DNA of 64,000 bases. Origin: Burkholderiales bacterium GJ-E10. GTDB taxonomy: Bacteria > Pseudomonadota > Gammaproteobacteria > Burkholderiales > Burkholderiaceae_F. Position numbers and translations under genes: made by a program. The notes under the pieces are model-generated. The model was not told where the DNA came from and made no database searches. It saw only the letters and a list, made by a program, of their open reading frames with translations. This document shows positions 26,039-35,012 of the stretch, piece by piece; within the stretch, counting starts at the first letter, position 1, and each line of letters begins with the position of its first letter. Location of the stretch: assembly GCA_000828975.1 (NCBI GenBank), contig AP014683.1, forward strand, positions 2,375,700-2,439,699, given 5' to 3'.

Positions 26039-26824
26039 CTACCATACCTTCCAAGGCGCTCGTCCTGCATTCCACATCTCTTCGAGGTGATTGCGATCCC
26101 GCAAGGTATCCATGGGCTGCCAGAAACCATGATGAAAGTGCACGGACAGTTGGCCGTCGCGAGCGAGATTTTCGAGGGGCTCGCGCTCCCACACGGTCTG
26201 GTCGCCGTCGATATAGCGGCCGACATCCGGCGAAAGTACAAAGAATCCGCCATTGATCCACCCGCCATCGCCTTGCGGCTTCTCCTGGAACCCCAACGCA
26301 CGGTCGCCCTCGAACCGGAGCGCGCCAAAGCGCCCGGGCGGCTGGGTCGCCGTCACCGTTGCCATCCGGCCGGCCCGCCGATGCAGCGCGATCGTTGCGC
26401 TGACATCCACGTCGCCAACCCCGTCACCATAGGTAAGGCAAAAATATGGGTCGTCTTTGACATATGGAAGGATGCGCTTGATTCGGCCACCAATCATCGT
26501 GTCCTCCCCCGTTTCGACCAGGGTAACCGTCCACGGCTCCGCCTGATTCTGGTGGATCTGCATCGAGTTGCTCTTCATGTCGAAGGTGACGTCCGACATA
26601 TGCAGGTAGTAGTTCGCAAAATACTCTTTGATTACGTAGCCCTTATAGCCAAGACACACAACAAAGTCATTGATGCCGTGGGCCGAATAGATCTTCATGA
26701 TGTGCCAGAGAATTGGCTTGCCACCGATCTCCACCATCGGCTTCGGCTTCGTTGCGGTCTCCTCGCTGATGCGAGTTCCAAGGCCACCCGCCAAAAGCAC
26801 CGCTCTGACTCTTCCGCTTTTCAT
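26039..26824 (-). CDS. rfbF: Glucose-1-phosphate cytidylyltransferase
   Basis: A 261-residue protein. VLLAGGLGTRISEETATKPKP (split here as VLLAGGLGTR and ETATKPKPM) is the nucleotide-binding signature. LTYGDGVGDVD supplies the metal Asp, and FWQPMDTLRD near the end is typical of RfbF. It makes CDP-glucose from glucose-1-phosphate and CTP. GAGGAACTG before the ATG at 26824 is a good ribosome-binding site. It commits the downstream genes (SDR, rfbC, SDR) to a CDP-sugar route. No RfbG-type dehydratase or RfbH-type dehydrase is present in the window. Confidence 0.92.
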   Translation of the reverse strand: MKSGRVRAVLLAGGLGTRISEETATKPKPMVEIGGKPILWHIMKIYSAHGINDFVVCLGYKGYVIKEYFANYYLHMSDVTFDMKSNSMQIHQNQAEPWTVTLVETGEDTMIGGRIKRILPYVKDDPYFCLTYGDGVGDVDVSATIALHRRAGRMATVTATQPPGRFGALRFEGDRALGFQEKPQGDGGWINGGFFVLSPDVGRYIDGDQTVWEREPLENLARDGQLSVHFHHGFWQPMDTLRDRNHLEEMWNAGRAPWKVW

Positions 26825-27019
26825 CAGTTCCTCGCCAGAAATAACGCACTTCGGATCCAGCCTCTCGTCTAACCAACAGGACAGATCCATTTCCGTGGCT
26901 GGGGCACCTCACAAGTCCCGCTTTCTTAGGGGTGTCCGCCAACCGCGCGGCGGTGACCGCGAACCCGACCTTTCCGGTCAAGGGCAAGTTAGAGAAACTC
27001 GGCCTCGCCAATGGTCACG

Positions 27020-28126
27020 CTATGCCAAACCGATACGCTGCTTCAAACGGTACTTAAGCCCAGCCTCCGACAGGCGGCCACGCCTCAAAAAATATCGCAA
27101 TAACTCAGACGCCACCTCCATTCCGGCGACTTGGGAAATGACCTCCTCAAACTTCCACAACGCATCATATGTTTGATTACCAAACCAAAACAGATCTTTC
27201 TTGACGAATGGAAATTCAAAATCAGCAATAAGCAAAAGTGAAAATACATGTATTGGCGAAAATGCATAGAGATTTCGCCGGACAAAATTTACGAAATCCT
27301 CGGCATCGACAGGATCATGAAACTTCCGCTCGCATGAATTCTGAATAGCCGACGAGATCAATGCGAACGTTCGATCCGATCCCTTCCGCGAAATACTCTG
27401 ACGCAACGCGGAGATCAGATAATCATTGCTGTAAATAGCCCGCACTTTGCTCGAATACGCCAATGCGATCGCGGTCAACTTATGCTCTCCATTCCGAATG
27501 GCGTACCTCTTGTTTTTCAGTGGAAGGTGACCACTCCAAAACCCCCGCATTTCTTTCGAAAGAAACAATCCGCGAGAAACCGAGAATAGCCATGAGGACA
27601 AGTGCCAAGGAGAATTCCTGCCACGACCAGAAAGCTCGAAGGCACCTACAAAATCAAACTGCTCGTCAAGCAAATTGGAAACATGATCGTCTCCATTTCT
27701 CTCAATATAGAAGACCGAATCATTTGCATACACCAACTTCTGAGGCACATCTTCCCCAAATCGCTCCATCACATATTCCGACGCAGTTTTATATTGCGCG
27801 AAGTCCCAACCCCGATCGCGATTGTCTATATAGACATCCACACAAGAGGAATCCAGCGATTGAACGTCAAATCCGGGAAAGTTCGTCACAAATATGACGT
27901 ATGCCCCATGCTTTTTTAATCTACCCAAATAGCTTCTGGAGAAGTCATCGATCGCGTGGGAGTATCCGACGTATATCAAAATAAATCGGTCTTTCGCGCC
28001 ATCCCAGGCACGAAGCTCCCGTATTTCCGGGCGCGAACCAGGAAGCACATGGAATCGCAATTGCTGTGCGTATGCGACAACAACCGCAATCGCCTCCAGA
28101 AAAATTTCGGCCATTACCCTCAACAT
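27020..28126 (-). CDS. RgpF-like (rhamnan synthesis F) protein, paralogue A
   Basis: A protein of about 368 residues. FILIYVGYSH, VIFVTNFPGF, NRDRGWDFAQYKTA, LVYANDSVF and WLFSVSRGLF follow the RgpF/rhamnan-synthesis-F pattern of polysaccharide assembly glycosyltransferases. The start is uncertain: ATG 28126 or 28114 matches the N terminus of the paralogue, while an alternative at 28222 would overlap the neighbouring gene. The coding sequence is clearly A+T-richer than the flanks and uses many AAA/AAT/ATA codons, a sign of recent transfer. A 195-base gap separates it from rfbF. Confidence 0.75.
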   Translation of the reverse strand: MLRVMAEIFLEAIAVVVAYAQQLRFHVLPGSRPEIRELRAWDGAKDRFILIYVGYSHAIDDFSRSYLGRLKKHGAYVIFVTNFPGFDVQSLDSSCVDVYIDNRDRGWDFAQYKTASEYVMERFGEDVPQKLVYANDSVFYIERNGDDHVSNLLDEQFDFVGAFELSGRGRNSPWHLSSWLFSVSRGLFLSKEMRGFWSGHLPLKNKRYAIRNGEHKLTAIALAYSSKVRAIYSNDYLISALRQSISRKGSDRTFALISSAIQNSCERKFHDPVDAEDFVNFVRRNLYAFSPIHVFSLLLIADFEFPFVKKDLFWFGNQTYDALWKFEEVISQVAGMEVASELLRYFLRRGRLSEAGLKYRLKQRIGLA

Positions 28127-28185
28127 ATCTCCAACCTCGGTCGGAACGCAAAAGTCAAAATATCCCCCGCCAACGGTGTAATTGC

Positions 28186-29289
28186 CTATTTCAAGCCAAC
28201 AATTGCCCAGAACCTTACCCAAAACGATGCATCAGACAACCTTCCGCGCAGACGGAAATACGCGGAAAGTTTCGATGCAGTTTCCTGCGATACCGATTCA
28301 GCAATGATCGACTCCAATTCACTAAGTTGATCGTATTGCGCCCAACCGGCCCAAAATAGATCTTTTTTTACGAATGGGAAATCCGTTTCTTTCAGCAATA
28401 TGAAGTGAAATATATGAGTAGGAGAAAACCGATACAGGTTTCGCTCGACATAGTCGACAAAATGCGGCCTAGTGGCAGAGGCCTGAAATTGCGCTTCATA
28501 TTCGTCGCACATCGGCGCTGGAATCGATAACGCCGCGACCGTTGCGCCATTCTTTGCTACGGATTCGCGAAATGTCGCCAAGAGATATTTATTGTTATAG
28601 ATCGCTCGGATCTTTCCGGAATAGTCCAATGCGACTCTCGTCAGGGCGACCTCGCCATGACGTACGGCGTGCAATTTGTTATTGATCGCCTTATACCTAA
28701 GGAAAAAGTCGGAAAAATTCTTCGAGCGAAACAACCCCGCTGACACCGAAAACAGCCAACTCGACACAAACCAAGGCGTACGAACACGCTCCGGCCCGGG
28801 GTTTTCGAATGTCCCGACCATGTCATATCGCGAGTTCAGCAACTCATCGAGAAAGGCATGATTCCCTCTTTCAACATAAAAAAATGAGTCGTTGCAATAA
28901 ATGATTTTCTCTGGGACTTCTTCTTTGAACTGCTTTTTTACAAATCTCGTTCCCGACTGATATTGCCCCATATCCCTGCCATAGCCACCATTATTTATAT
29001 AGGCGTCGGCGAGATCTGGCGAAATGCGATCTGGCTGCGGGCTGTGGTGATTGGTTATAAAAATAACGTACCCGCCTTTTTGCTTAAACAGCGAGAGGAG
29101 ATCACGCGCATAAACATCTGGAGCAGCCAAGTAGGAGGCATAGATGACAATGAATTTATATTCACATTGGCTTGGGGACGTAAAAACTCGCACATCCTTC
29201 ACGCTTCCCCGAAAAAAGAGCCACCACAATTTTTGGAAATGGAGCACGCCAAGGCGCACGAGCGCGAGAATTATTTTCCTAAACTTCAT
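28186..29289 (-). CDS. RgpF-like (rhamnan synthesis F) protein, paralogue B
   Basis: A 367-residue protein, co-linear with paralogue A: FIVIYASYLA, VIFITNHHSPQ, NNGGYGRDMGQYQS, IIYCNDSFFYVERG, SSWLFSVSAGLF and DFPFVKKDLFWAG each have a counterpart there (for example EFPFVKKDLFWFG). The pair arose by duplication. Both are A+T-rich. Probably a cytoplasmic glycosyltransferase that extends or decorates the exported glycan. It lies 107 bases downstream of the ABC ATPase gene. Confidence 0.78.
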   Translation of the reverse strand: MKFRKIILALVRLGVLHFQKLWWLFFRGSVKDVRVFTSPSQCEYKFIVIYASYLAAPDVYARDLLSLFKQKGGYVIFITNHHSPQPDRISPDLADAYINNGGYGRDMGQYQSGTRFVKKQFKEEVPEKIIYCNDSFFYVERGNHAFLDELLNSRYDMVGTFENPGPERVRTPWFVSSWLFSVSAGLFRSKNFSDFFLRYKAINNKLHAVRHGEVALTRVALDYSGKIRAIYNNKYLLATFRESVAKNGATVAALSIPAPMCDEYEAQFQASATRPHFVDYVERNLYRFSPTHIFHFILLKETDFPFVKKDLFWAGWAQYDQLSELESIIAESVSQETASKLSAYFRLRGRLSDASFWVRFWAIVGLK

Positions 29290-29396
29290 GTCAGTCCCAC
29301 CAGAACATAGCGTCCATCTCGCCTAGGGCTTCCCCATATTCGGCGAAGGGCCAATCGGATATCTATCCGCTATTTTTCTCGGCAATTGGCAATAAT

Positions 29397-30161
29397 TCAG
29401 CTCACGAGCCCCACCGATGTTTTCCGGTAGGAACTTAAAACAGATTCGGTATCGCCGATCATCCGAACACGCCCACGCTCCATCCAGAGCACCTTGTTGC
29501 AAGTAGCTCGAATTGCGTCTTCTGAGTGGATCGCCAACACAACAACTTCTGACCGTGCGTGCAACTCCCTCAATCGGCTGTTCGCCTTCTCCTGAAAGCT
29601 CGCATCGCCCACCCCCAGAACCTCGTCGAGCAACAGGATCTCCGCGTCCACCGCGGTCGAGATCGCGAAGGCCAGCCGCACCCGCATGCCATTCGAGTAC
29701 GTCCGCAAGGGTAGGTCGAGGTAATCTCCCAACTCGGTGAAGTCGGCAATTTCATCGGTCTTGCGCCGGATCTCGGCGTCGGTCATGCCGAGCAACAGGC
29801 CGCGCAGGCGGATGTTCTGACGACCGGTCGACTGATCGTCCATGCCCAGCGCGATATCGAGGAGCGGCACCGTCTTTCCCTGCACGTCGATGGTTCCGGC
29901 CGTCGGCGGGTAGATGCCGGCCATGACGCGCAGCAGGGTGCTTTTGCCGGCGCCGTTGTGGCCGATCAGCCCCAGGCGATCACCGCTTTCCAGCGTCAGG
30001 CTGAGGTCGTCGATCGCCTTGACGATGATCACCCCGGTGTTGTCCTCAGCGATGCGATTGCGCCGGCCCATGCGCATCACGCGCTTCTTGAGCGACTGCG
30101 CCGAGATGTCGAAGATGGGCATGTCCAGGTGGACATTGGTCAGGGTTATGCGAGCGGACAT
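29397..30161 (-). CDS. wzt: Polysaccharide ABC exporter ATPase (Wzt/KpsT-like)
   Basis: A 254-residue protein. Walker A is GHNGAGKSTLLRVMAG, the signature motif YSNGMRVRLAFA, and Walker B AEILLLDEVLGVGD. It pairs with the permease 41 bases upstream to export an undecaprenyl-linked glycan. It lacks the C-terminal carbohydrate-binding domain of long Wzt proteins, so chain-end recognition by this subunit is not expected. ATG 30161 gives the standard N terminus (MSARITLTNVHL). Confidence 0.9.
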   Translation of the reverse strand: MSARITLTNVHLDMPIFDISAQSLKKRVMRMGRRNRIAEDNTGVIIVKAIDDLSLTLESGDRLGLIGHNGAGKSTLLRVMAGIYPPTAGTIDVQGKTVPLLDIALGMDDQSTGRQNIRLRGLLLGMTDAEIRRKTDEIADFTELGDYLDLPLRTYSNGMRVRLAFAISTAVDAEILLLDEVLGVGDASFQEKANSRLRELHARSEVVVLAIHSEDAIRATCNKVLWMERGRVRMIGDTESVLSSYRKTSVGLVS

Positions 30162-30202
30162 CTGCGGGCGGACATCGGTAGAAGGGGCTTTCGAGTTCGG
30201 CG

Positions 30203-31021
30203 TCAGACCCAATACGGGATGCGCTTGTGATAGCGGCCGGTGAGCGCCAGCATCAACGCCCATCCGCCCAGCGCGGTGCCGATCGATAGCTCCCAGGTCA
30301 GCCCCGACGGCGCGACACCCATCAACGGTTGGCGGACGGCATCGACCCAGTACGCCAGGGGATTGAGCGCTACGATCCAGTGATGCTTGCCGCGCAGCAT
30401 CTGGCCGCTGAAGAGAATGGGCGTGACGTAGAAGGCCACCTGCAGCAGCGCATTGATGATCTGCGGCAGGTCGCGGAAGCGGGCGGAAACCAGCCCTGCG
30501 AGCGCCCCCATCCATAGTGCGTTCAGCACCAGCAGGACGAGGCCGGGAACGGCCAGCGGCAGCGCGGCCCAGGACTTGACGCCGAAGACCAGCAGCACGA
30601 TGACGATGATGACGAAGTTGTGCGCAAAAATCACCAGGTTGCGCCAGGCAACCTGCAGCATGTAGATCAGCCGCGGCGTCCGCACCTGGCGGATGTAGTT
30701 GGCGCTCGCCATGTAGGCCTGGCTGCCCTCGCTGACGATCGACGAGAACAGGTTCCAGACCACCAGGCCGACCGCGATCATGGGAAGGTAGTCGGCAAGC
30801 TTCTGCCCGAAGAGGGTGCCGTACACGAGGCCCAGCGTGCCCACCATCACGCCCATGCTGATGGTCAGCCATAGCGGGCCAAGCTTGGAGCGCGAGTAGC
30901 GCTGGCGGATCTCCAGCCAGCCGAGCAGGGACCACAGGCGCCAGGCCCGCAGGCTTTCGGACAGGTCGACGATGGCGCGGGAAAGCGAAGACAAGATTCT
31001 GGGGAACGGGAAAGGTGACAA
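30203..31021 (-). CDS. wzm: Polysaccharide ABC exporter permease (Wzm-like)
   Basis: A 272-residue membrane protein with six hydrophobic segments. LEIRQRYSRSKLGPLW is the conserved cytoplasmic motif of the ABC-2 polysaccharide/O-antigen exporter family, and NPLAYWVDAVRQPLMG is typical of its last loop. No ATG fits the N terminus; the likely start is TTG at 31021. It forms the membrane channel for the ATPase encoded next. Confidence 0.88.
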   Translation of the reverse strand: MSPFPFPRILSSLSRAIVDLSESLRAWRLWSLLGWLEIRQRYSRSKLGPLWLTISMGVMVGTLGLVYGTLFGQKLADYLPMIAVGLVVWNLFSSIVSEGSQAYMASANYIRQVRTPRLIYMLQVAWRNLVIFAHNFVIIVIVLLVFGVKSWAALPLAVPGLVLLVLNALWMGALAGLVSARFRDLPQIINALLQVAFYVTPILFSGQMLRGKHHWIVALNPLAYWVDAVRQPLMGVAPSGLTWELSIGTALGGWALMLALTGRYHKRIPYWV

Positions 31022-31067
31022 AGCTCGGGATCATAGCTTGTGCGGGTGCGGATGCTTGCCGACCGCG

Positions 31068-32018
31068 TCACCGCGCGCGCGCGGCCTTCGGGGTGGCGCC
31101 GGGTTTCGCAACGCCGGGTTCCGGCGGCCCGGACGCCAGCGAATCCCGATAATTCCGATATGCCGGGGAAGCCCAGAACTTCGCCAGACTGCGCAGATGC
31201 CAGAACAGGTACCTGGGCCGGTGCCGGGAGGCGCGCTGGGCGAGGTGCACGACCCGGGCCTCCTCGGCGACCTCGATCCGCAATCCGGCGAGTTGCGCGC
31301 GCACGCACAGGTCGGCGTCCTCGCAATACATGTGGAAACGCTCGTCGAATCCTTCGAGCACCCGGTAGGTTTCGGCGCGGAACGCCAGGAACATGCCCGC
31401 CAGCCAGTCCGGCGGCGCGGCGATGTTCCGGCGACTCCGGGACGCGACGCGGGCGCCGGTCGCGCGCCAACCCCGACCCCACCCCGGAACGCGGCGGCGC
31501 AGCAGGTCGCCGGGCGTCAGCAGGCGCCGCGCGTGGTCGGCGACAACGCCGTCCGCCTCCAGCACCAGGGGGGAGACCACGCCCACGGCGGCATCCGCCA
31601 GGCGGCGCCGGATCTCGGGAAACGGATCCTGGGGAATGCGCAGGTCCGGATTGAGCACCGCGAAATAGGGGGTAGCGCTGCAGGCAAAGGCCTGATTGTG
31701 GTTGGCGCCGAAGCCCTTGGGCCGGCCGTTGCGGACGAACTGCAGATCGAACGGCAAGGTGCCGAGGCGCGGCTCGGACTCGGGCACGTTGACCGTCACG
31801 ATCACCTTGGCCAGGGTCGGCGGCGCCAGGCGGGCGAGATCGTCGAGCAGACGGGAACAGAGGGTCGCCTGGCCGTGGCTGACGACCGAAACCGTCCACT
31901 GCGGCGCGGAATCGGCGCCGGGGTCCGGCGCCCCGCCGTCGCGGGATGGATTTTCCGGTGCACCCACGGTCACGTCTCCCGCCCCTTGTCTGAGATTTGT
32001 TATGGACAGCCGTATCAC
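31068..32018 (-). CDS. Glycosyltransferase family 2
   Basis: A 316-residue protein. WTVSVVSHGQATL starts the GT-A fold, GFGANHNQAF and FAVLNPDLRIP (metal site) follow, and FDERFHMYCEDADLCVRAQ is the acceptor region found in rhamnosyl-type GT2 enzymes. The likely start is GTG 32018. It opens the minus-strand polysaccharide run, 46 bases before wzm. The first about 40 residues are low-complexity and may not be conserved. Confidence 0.82.
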   Translation of the reverse strand: MIRLSITNLRQGAGDVTVGAPENPSRDGGAPDPGADSAPQWTVSVVSHGQATLCSRLLDDLARLAPPTLAKVIVTVNVPESEPRLGTLPFDLQFVRNGRPKGFGANHNQAFACSATPYFAVLNPDLRIPQDPFPEIRRRLADAAVGVVSPLVLEADGVVADHARRLLTPGDLLRRRVPGWGRGWRATGARVASRSRRNIAAPPDWLAGMFLAFRAETYRVLEGFDERFHMYCEDADLCVRAQLAGLRIEVAEEARVVHLAQRASRHRPRYLFWHLRSLAKFWASPAYRNYRDSLASGPPEPGVAKPGATPKAARAR

Positions 32019-32272
32019 AGGGAAAATACCATGAATCCCTGGGATTGATTGCGGTCAAACGAACGATCCGGGGCGGCGTCCTGCGCCTGCCGCCGGTTTG
32101 CAACCAGCAATGATGCGGGAAAGTCGATTAAAAAGGCGTTAAGTGCACATTCCCATCCCCGATCTTCGGGAGGCCGTACCGCCGAGGCCGGCAGGGCATC
32201 AACACCGGAATTGAAACTCGTGACGCGTGATATGCGGCATGACAGCGCAACCCCAGGGCGACACTACCCTCT

Positions 32273-32789
32273 TTATTGCACTCTTTCGCGCGAATTACCC
32301 TTTCTCTGCCAGAGGGCCCCGGGGCCGCGCCCTATGCACTCCACCACCTGCCCTTTCTGCGTATTCAGCACGCGCCGGATCATGTCCCGGCTCACCCCCG
32401 GGCAGGCGCGCTCCAGGTCGGCCAGGGAAAATGTTCCGGGAATCCCGGCGATCGCCTCCAATACCATCCGGGTTTTTGATCCCCGCGGTTCCGAGGTTTC
32501 ACCAACCCGCTCGATGAACTCTCGATAGGCCGTCTTGAAACAGCGGTTTGGGCGATGCGAGCACGTCGCGCACGCGCGAAGGCTCGACGGAGACGCCCTC
32601 GATGCGGTTCGACGACACCGCGCTTTCGATCAACGCGTGTTCGCGCAAGACCTTGAGACGCTGCGGCGCCTGGCGGGTGTAAAGCTCCTGCTTGCCACGG
32701 AATTCACCGAGGTCGGAAAGGTACCAGGCAGTGGCGGGAGGGATTGCTGCTTTACCATCGGAAAAACGTCTCAGGGTGCTCCTCATCAT
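32273..32789 (-). pseudogene. Fic family protein remnant lacking the Fic domain
   Basis: The first part, from ATG 32789, reads WYLSDLGEFRGKQELY and ALIESAVSSNRIEGVSVEPSR, the N-terminal region of Fic proteins with the inhibitory-type S/TxxxE/N-like helix. At about 32545 it switches frame to AYREFIERVG...PRGSKTRMVLEAI and a winged helix ending at 32273, the usual C terminus of the same family. The whole catalytic core with HPFxxGNGR is missing. An internal deletion of several hundred bases and a frame shift are the simplest explanation. Confidence 0.8.
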
Positions 32790-32862
32790 TCCCCCGTTCC
32801 AGATCGATATACACGCGTATTCGCAATTCGACTCCCTCGCCAGCGGACGGGGTGATCGAGTC

Positions 32863-34167
32863 CTACAAGTACCGCAACGGAATCGCGGCAACCTCGCGCG
32901 ACAGCGGCAGGTCGCGGTCCGCGAAACAGAGCACGGCGCCGGGGCCGACGCGCATCCCCAATTTGGCGATCGCCGGGAACGAGCGCGCGGCCTGCAAGGC
33001 CGGGCTGGCGGTCTTTTTGATTTCCACCGGGAACAACGTATCGGCGGATTCGATCAACAGGTCGACCTCCTGCTGGTGCGTATCGCGGTAGTAGTGCAAG
33101 GGCGCTTCCAGGCCATGGTGCCAGTAGCTCTTGAGCACCTCCGCAACCGCCCAGGTCTCCAGCATCGCTCCCGACATATGGCCCGCCTCCAGCGCTGCGG
33201 CATCGGGCCACTTCGTCAGATAGGCGGCCAGGCCGGTATCGAGAAAATACAGCTTGGGCGCCTTCACGATCCGCTGGGTGCGATTGCGGAAATCGGGCTG
33301 CAACCGGTAGACGACGCCGGAGGTCTCCAGCACCGACAGCCAGGCCTTCGCGGTCTTGTTGTCGACATCGGCGTCGCGCGCAAGGCCGGCGTAGTTGCAC
33401 AACTGCCCGGTGCGGGCGGCGGCGGCGGCCAGGAAACGATGGAATGCGGTCTGATCGGTGACCCGCAGCACGTCCTGCACGTCCCGCTGCAAATAGGTCT
33501 GCACGTAGGAGCGATAGAACACGTCCCGGCCGGATGGCCCCAGCAGGTGCAATCGCGGATAGGCGCCGAGCCAGATCTGTTCGAACACCTGCTGCAGCGA
33601 TTTGGAGCGGGCGTTGGCACGGGCCGATGCGATCCACTCCGGGGTCGGAAGAAACGGTGCGGACCGATCCGCCCGGCCATCCTGTTCGGCTTGGGAGAGT
33701 CCCAGCAGGTCCATCACGGCGACCCGCCCCGCCAGACTCTCCCCGATGCCGCGCATCAAGTCGAATTTCTGCGATCCGGTCAGCCAGTACATCCCGTTTC
33801 GCCGCTCCCGATCGACGGCGATCTTGATCGCCGACAGCAGTTCCGGCGCGTACTGGACTTCATCAATGATCAGCGGTGCCGGCCAGGTCTGCAGAAAGAG
33901 TGCGGGATCCCGCCGCGCCAGGGCGCGCGCATCGAGGTCGTCGAGCGTGACGTAGGCGCGCGGCGGCGCAAACACGGCTTGTCGACTTGCCGCCTCAGCA
34001 GGCTTGCCGGCCCCGGAAGGCGCCGCCGACCCGGGCAATTCGAGCCGGGCGCACATTTCCAGCAGGGTCGTCTTGCCGACCTGCCGGGGTCCGGTGAGCA
34101 TCAGGACCGGAAATTGGCTGCTGACGCGGAGCAACGCCGGGGCAAGGGTGCGGGGGAGATTCTCCAT
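32863..34167 (-). CDS. AAA ATPase with DUF4143 C-terminal domain, copy 6
   Basis: A 434-residue protein. Walker A is TGPRQVGKTT (Lys 32), Walker B LIIDEVQ and the sensor LTGSQK. KAPKLYFLDTGLAAYL and the nuclease-like QEVDLLI..VEIK motif are present. An Ala/Pro-rich insert of about 30 residues (45-75) follows Walker A and is absent from the other copies. Part of its 3' end has a near-identical relative at 7193-7365. A 33-nt perfect palindrome precedes the start codon. It sits apart from the main island, between the Fic remnant and phaR. Confidence 0.85.
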   Translation of the reverse strand: MENLPRTLAPALLRVSSQFPVLMLTGPRQVGKTTLLEMCARLELPGSAAPSGAGKPAEAASRQAVFAPPRAYVTLDDLDARALARRDPALFLQTWPAPLIIDEVQYAPELLSAIKIAVDRERRNGMYWLTGSQKFDLMRGIGESLAGRVAVMDLLGLSQAEQDGRADRSAPFLPTPEWIASARANARSKSLQQVFEQIWLGAYPRLHLLGPSGRDVFYRSYVQTYLQRDVQDVLRVTDQTAFHRFLAAAAARTGQLCNYAGLARDADVDNKTAKAWLSVLETSGVVYRLQPDFRNRTQRIVKAPKLYFLDTGLAAYLTKWPDAAALEAGHMSGAMLETWAVAEVLKSYWHHGLEAPLHYYRDTHQQEVDLLIESADTLFPVEIKKTASPALQAARSFPAIAKLGMRVGPGAVLCFADRDLPLSREVAAIPLRYL

Positions 34168-34170
34168 TGC

Positions 34171-34203
34171 GGTTTATATTGGAATTTAATTCCAATATAA
34201 ACC
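34171..34203. promoter_or_regulatory. 33-nt palindrome directly before DUF4143 copy 6
   Basis: Arms GGTTTATATTGGAATT and AATTCCAATATAAACC are perfectly complementary over 16 bp with a single central T. The palindrome ends 3 bases before the ATG at 34167 and leaves no Shine-Dalgarno site. Likely an operator; a very stable hairpin at the 5' end of the message is the alternative. Confidence 0.65.
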
Positions 34204-34334
34204 ACGACCAACCATCCGACAACGTCCCTCGACACGCGCTCGGGCGATCCCGGCACGGCGCGGGGGCGGCGCAACCATGACGATGGGGGAAGAAAACCGG
34301 TGTGGGACGGCTCCCCGGTCTGCCGACCAGACCG

Positions 34335-34913
34335 TCAGCCGTCCTTCTTTTCCGGTTCGGGCTGGGGTTTGGTGGCTTCCGGCTTGACCGAAGCCGCGAA
34401 AGGGAACACCGAGAACATCGAGCGGGCCTGGCTCTGCATGTTCTCCTGCATCTGCACGAAGAGGTTCTTGCTCTGCTCGATGTAGCTCGACATCATCGTC
34501 TGGATCATCGGCGCCTGCAGGTGCAGGAACTGCGTCCAGGCTTCGGGCCCGATGCGGTTGTTGTCGTAGAACGCGCGGCTCTGTTCCTGGAGCTTCTGCT
34601 GGATCTCGATGAACGCCTGGACGTTCTTTTCCAGATACGACCCCATCATGCCCTGCATGGTGTTGCCGTAGAAGCGGATGATCTGGCAGAGCACCGGCGA
34701 GGTGAACATCGGCGCGCCCTCCTGCTCCTCTTCGAGGATGATCTGCAGCAGGATGCAGCGGGTGAGGTCTTCGGCGGACTTCGCATCGACCACCTGGAAC
34801 TCCACCTGATCCAGCACGAGCTGCTTGACGTCGGCCAACGTGATGTAGCTGCTGGTCTGGGTGTCGTACAGGCGGCGATTCGGGTACTTCTTGATGATGC
34901 GCGTCGCACTCAT
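34335..34913 (-). CDS. phaR: Polyhydroxyalkanoate synthesis repressor
   Basis: A 192-residue protein. RIIKKYPNRRLYDTQTSSYI is the conserved PhaR DNA-binding N terminus. The following helix-rich part ends in a Lys/Pro/Glu-rich tail (KPEATKPQPEPEKKDG). PhaR binds PHA granules and represses phasin genes and itself. It is the last gene of the pha run, with a 99-base gap after phaB. Confidence 0.93.
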   Translation of the reverse strand: MSATRIIKKYPNRRLYDTQTSSYITLADVKQLVLDQVEFQVVDAKSAEDLTRCILLQIILEEEQEGAPMFTSPVLCQIIRFYGNTMQGMMGSYLEKNVQAFIEIQQKLQEQSRAFYDNNRIGPEAWTQFLHLQAPMIQTMMSSYIEQSKNLFVQMQENMQSQARSMFSVFPFAASVKPEATKPQPEPEKKDG

Positions 34914-35012
34914 CCTGGCAGTCTACCCCAACCAGGGGAATGGAAATCCTTGACCAGGCAAGCAAAAAGGCACTTGTGCGGCACCCTGTACTCCCCTCCG
35001 GGGAACGGCAGA

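Noticed and set aside
34966-34990. Intrinsic terminator after phaB (GCAC/GTGC stem followed by five T on the minus strand)
   Set aside because: The stem is only 4 bp, too weak to call.
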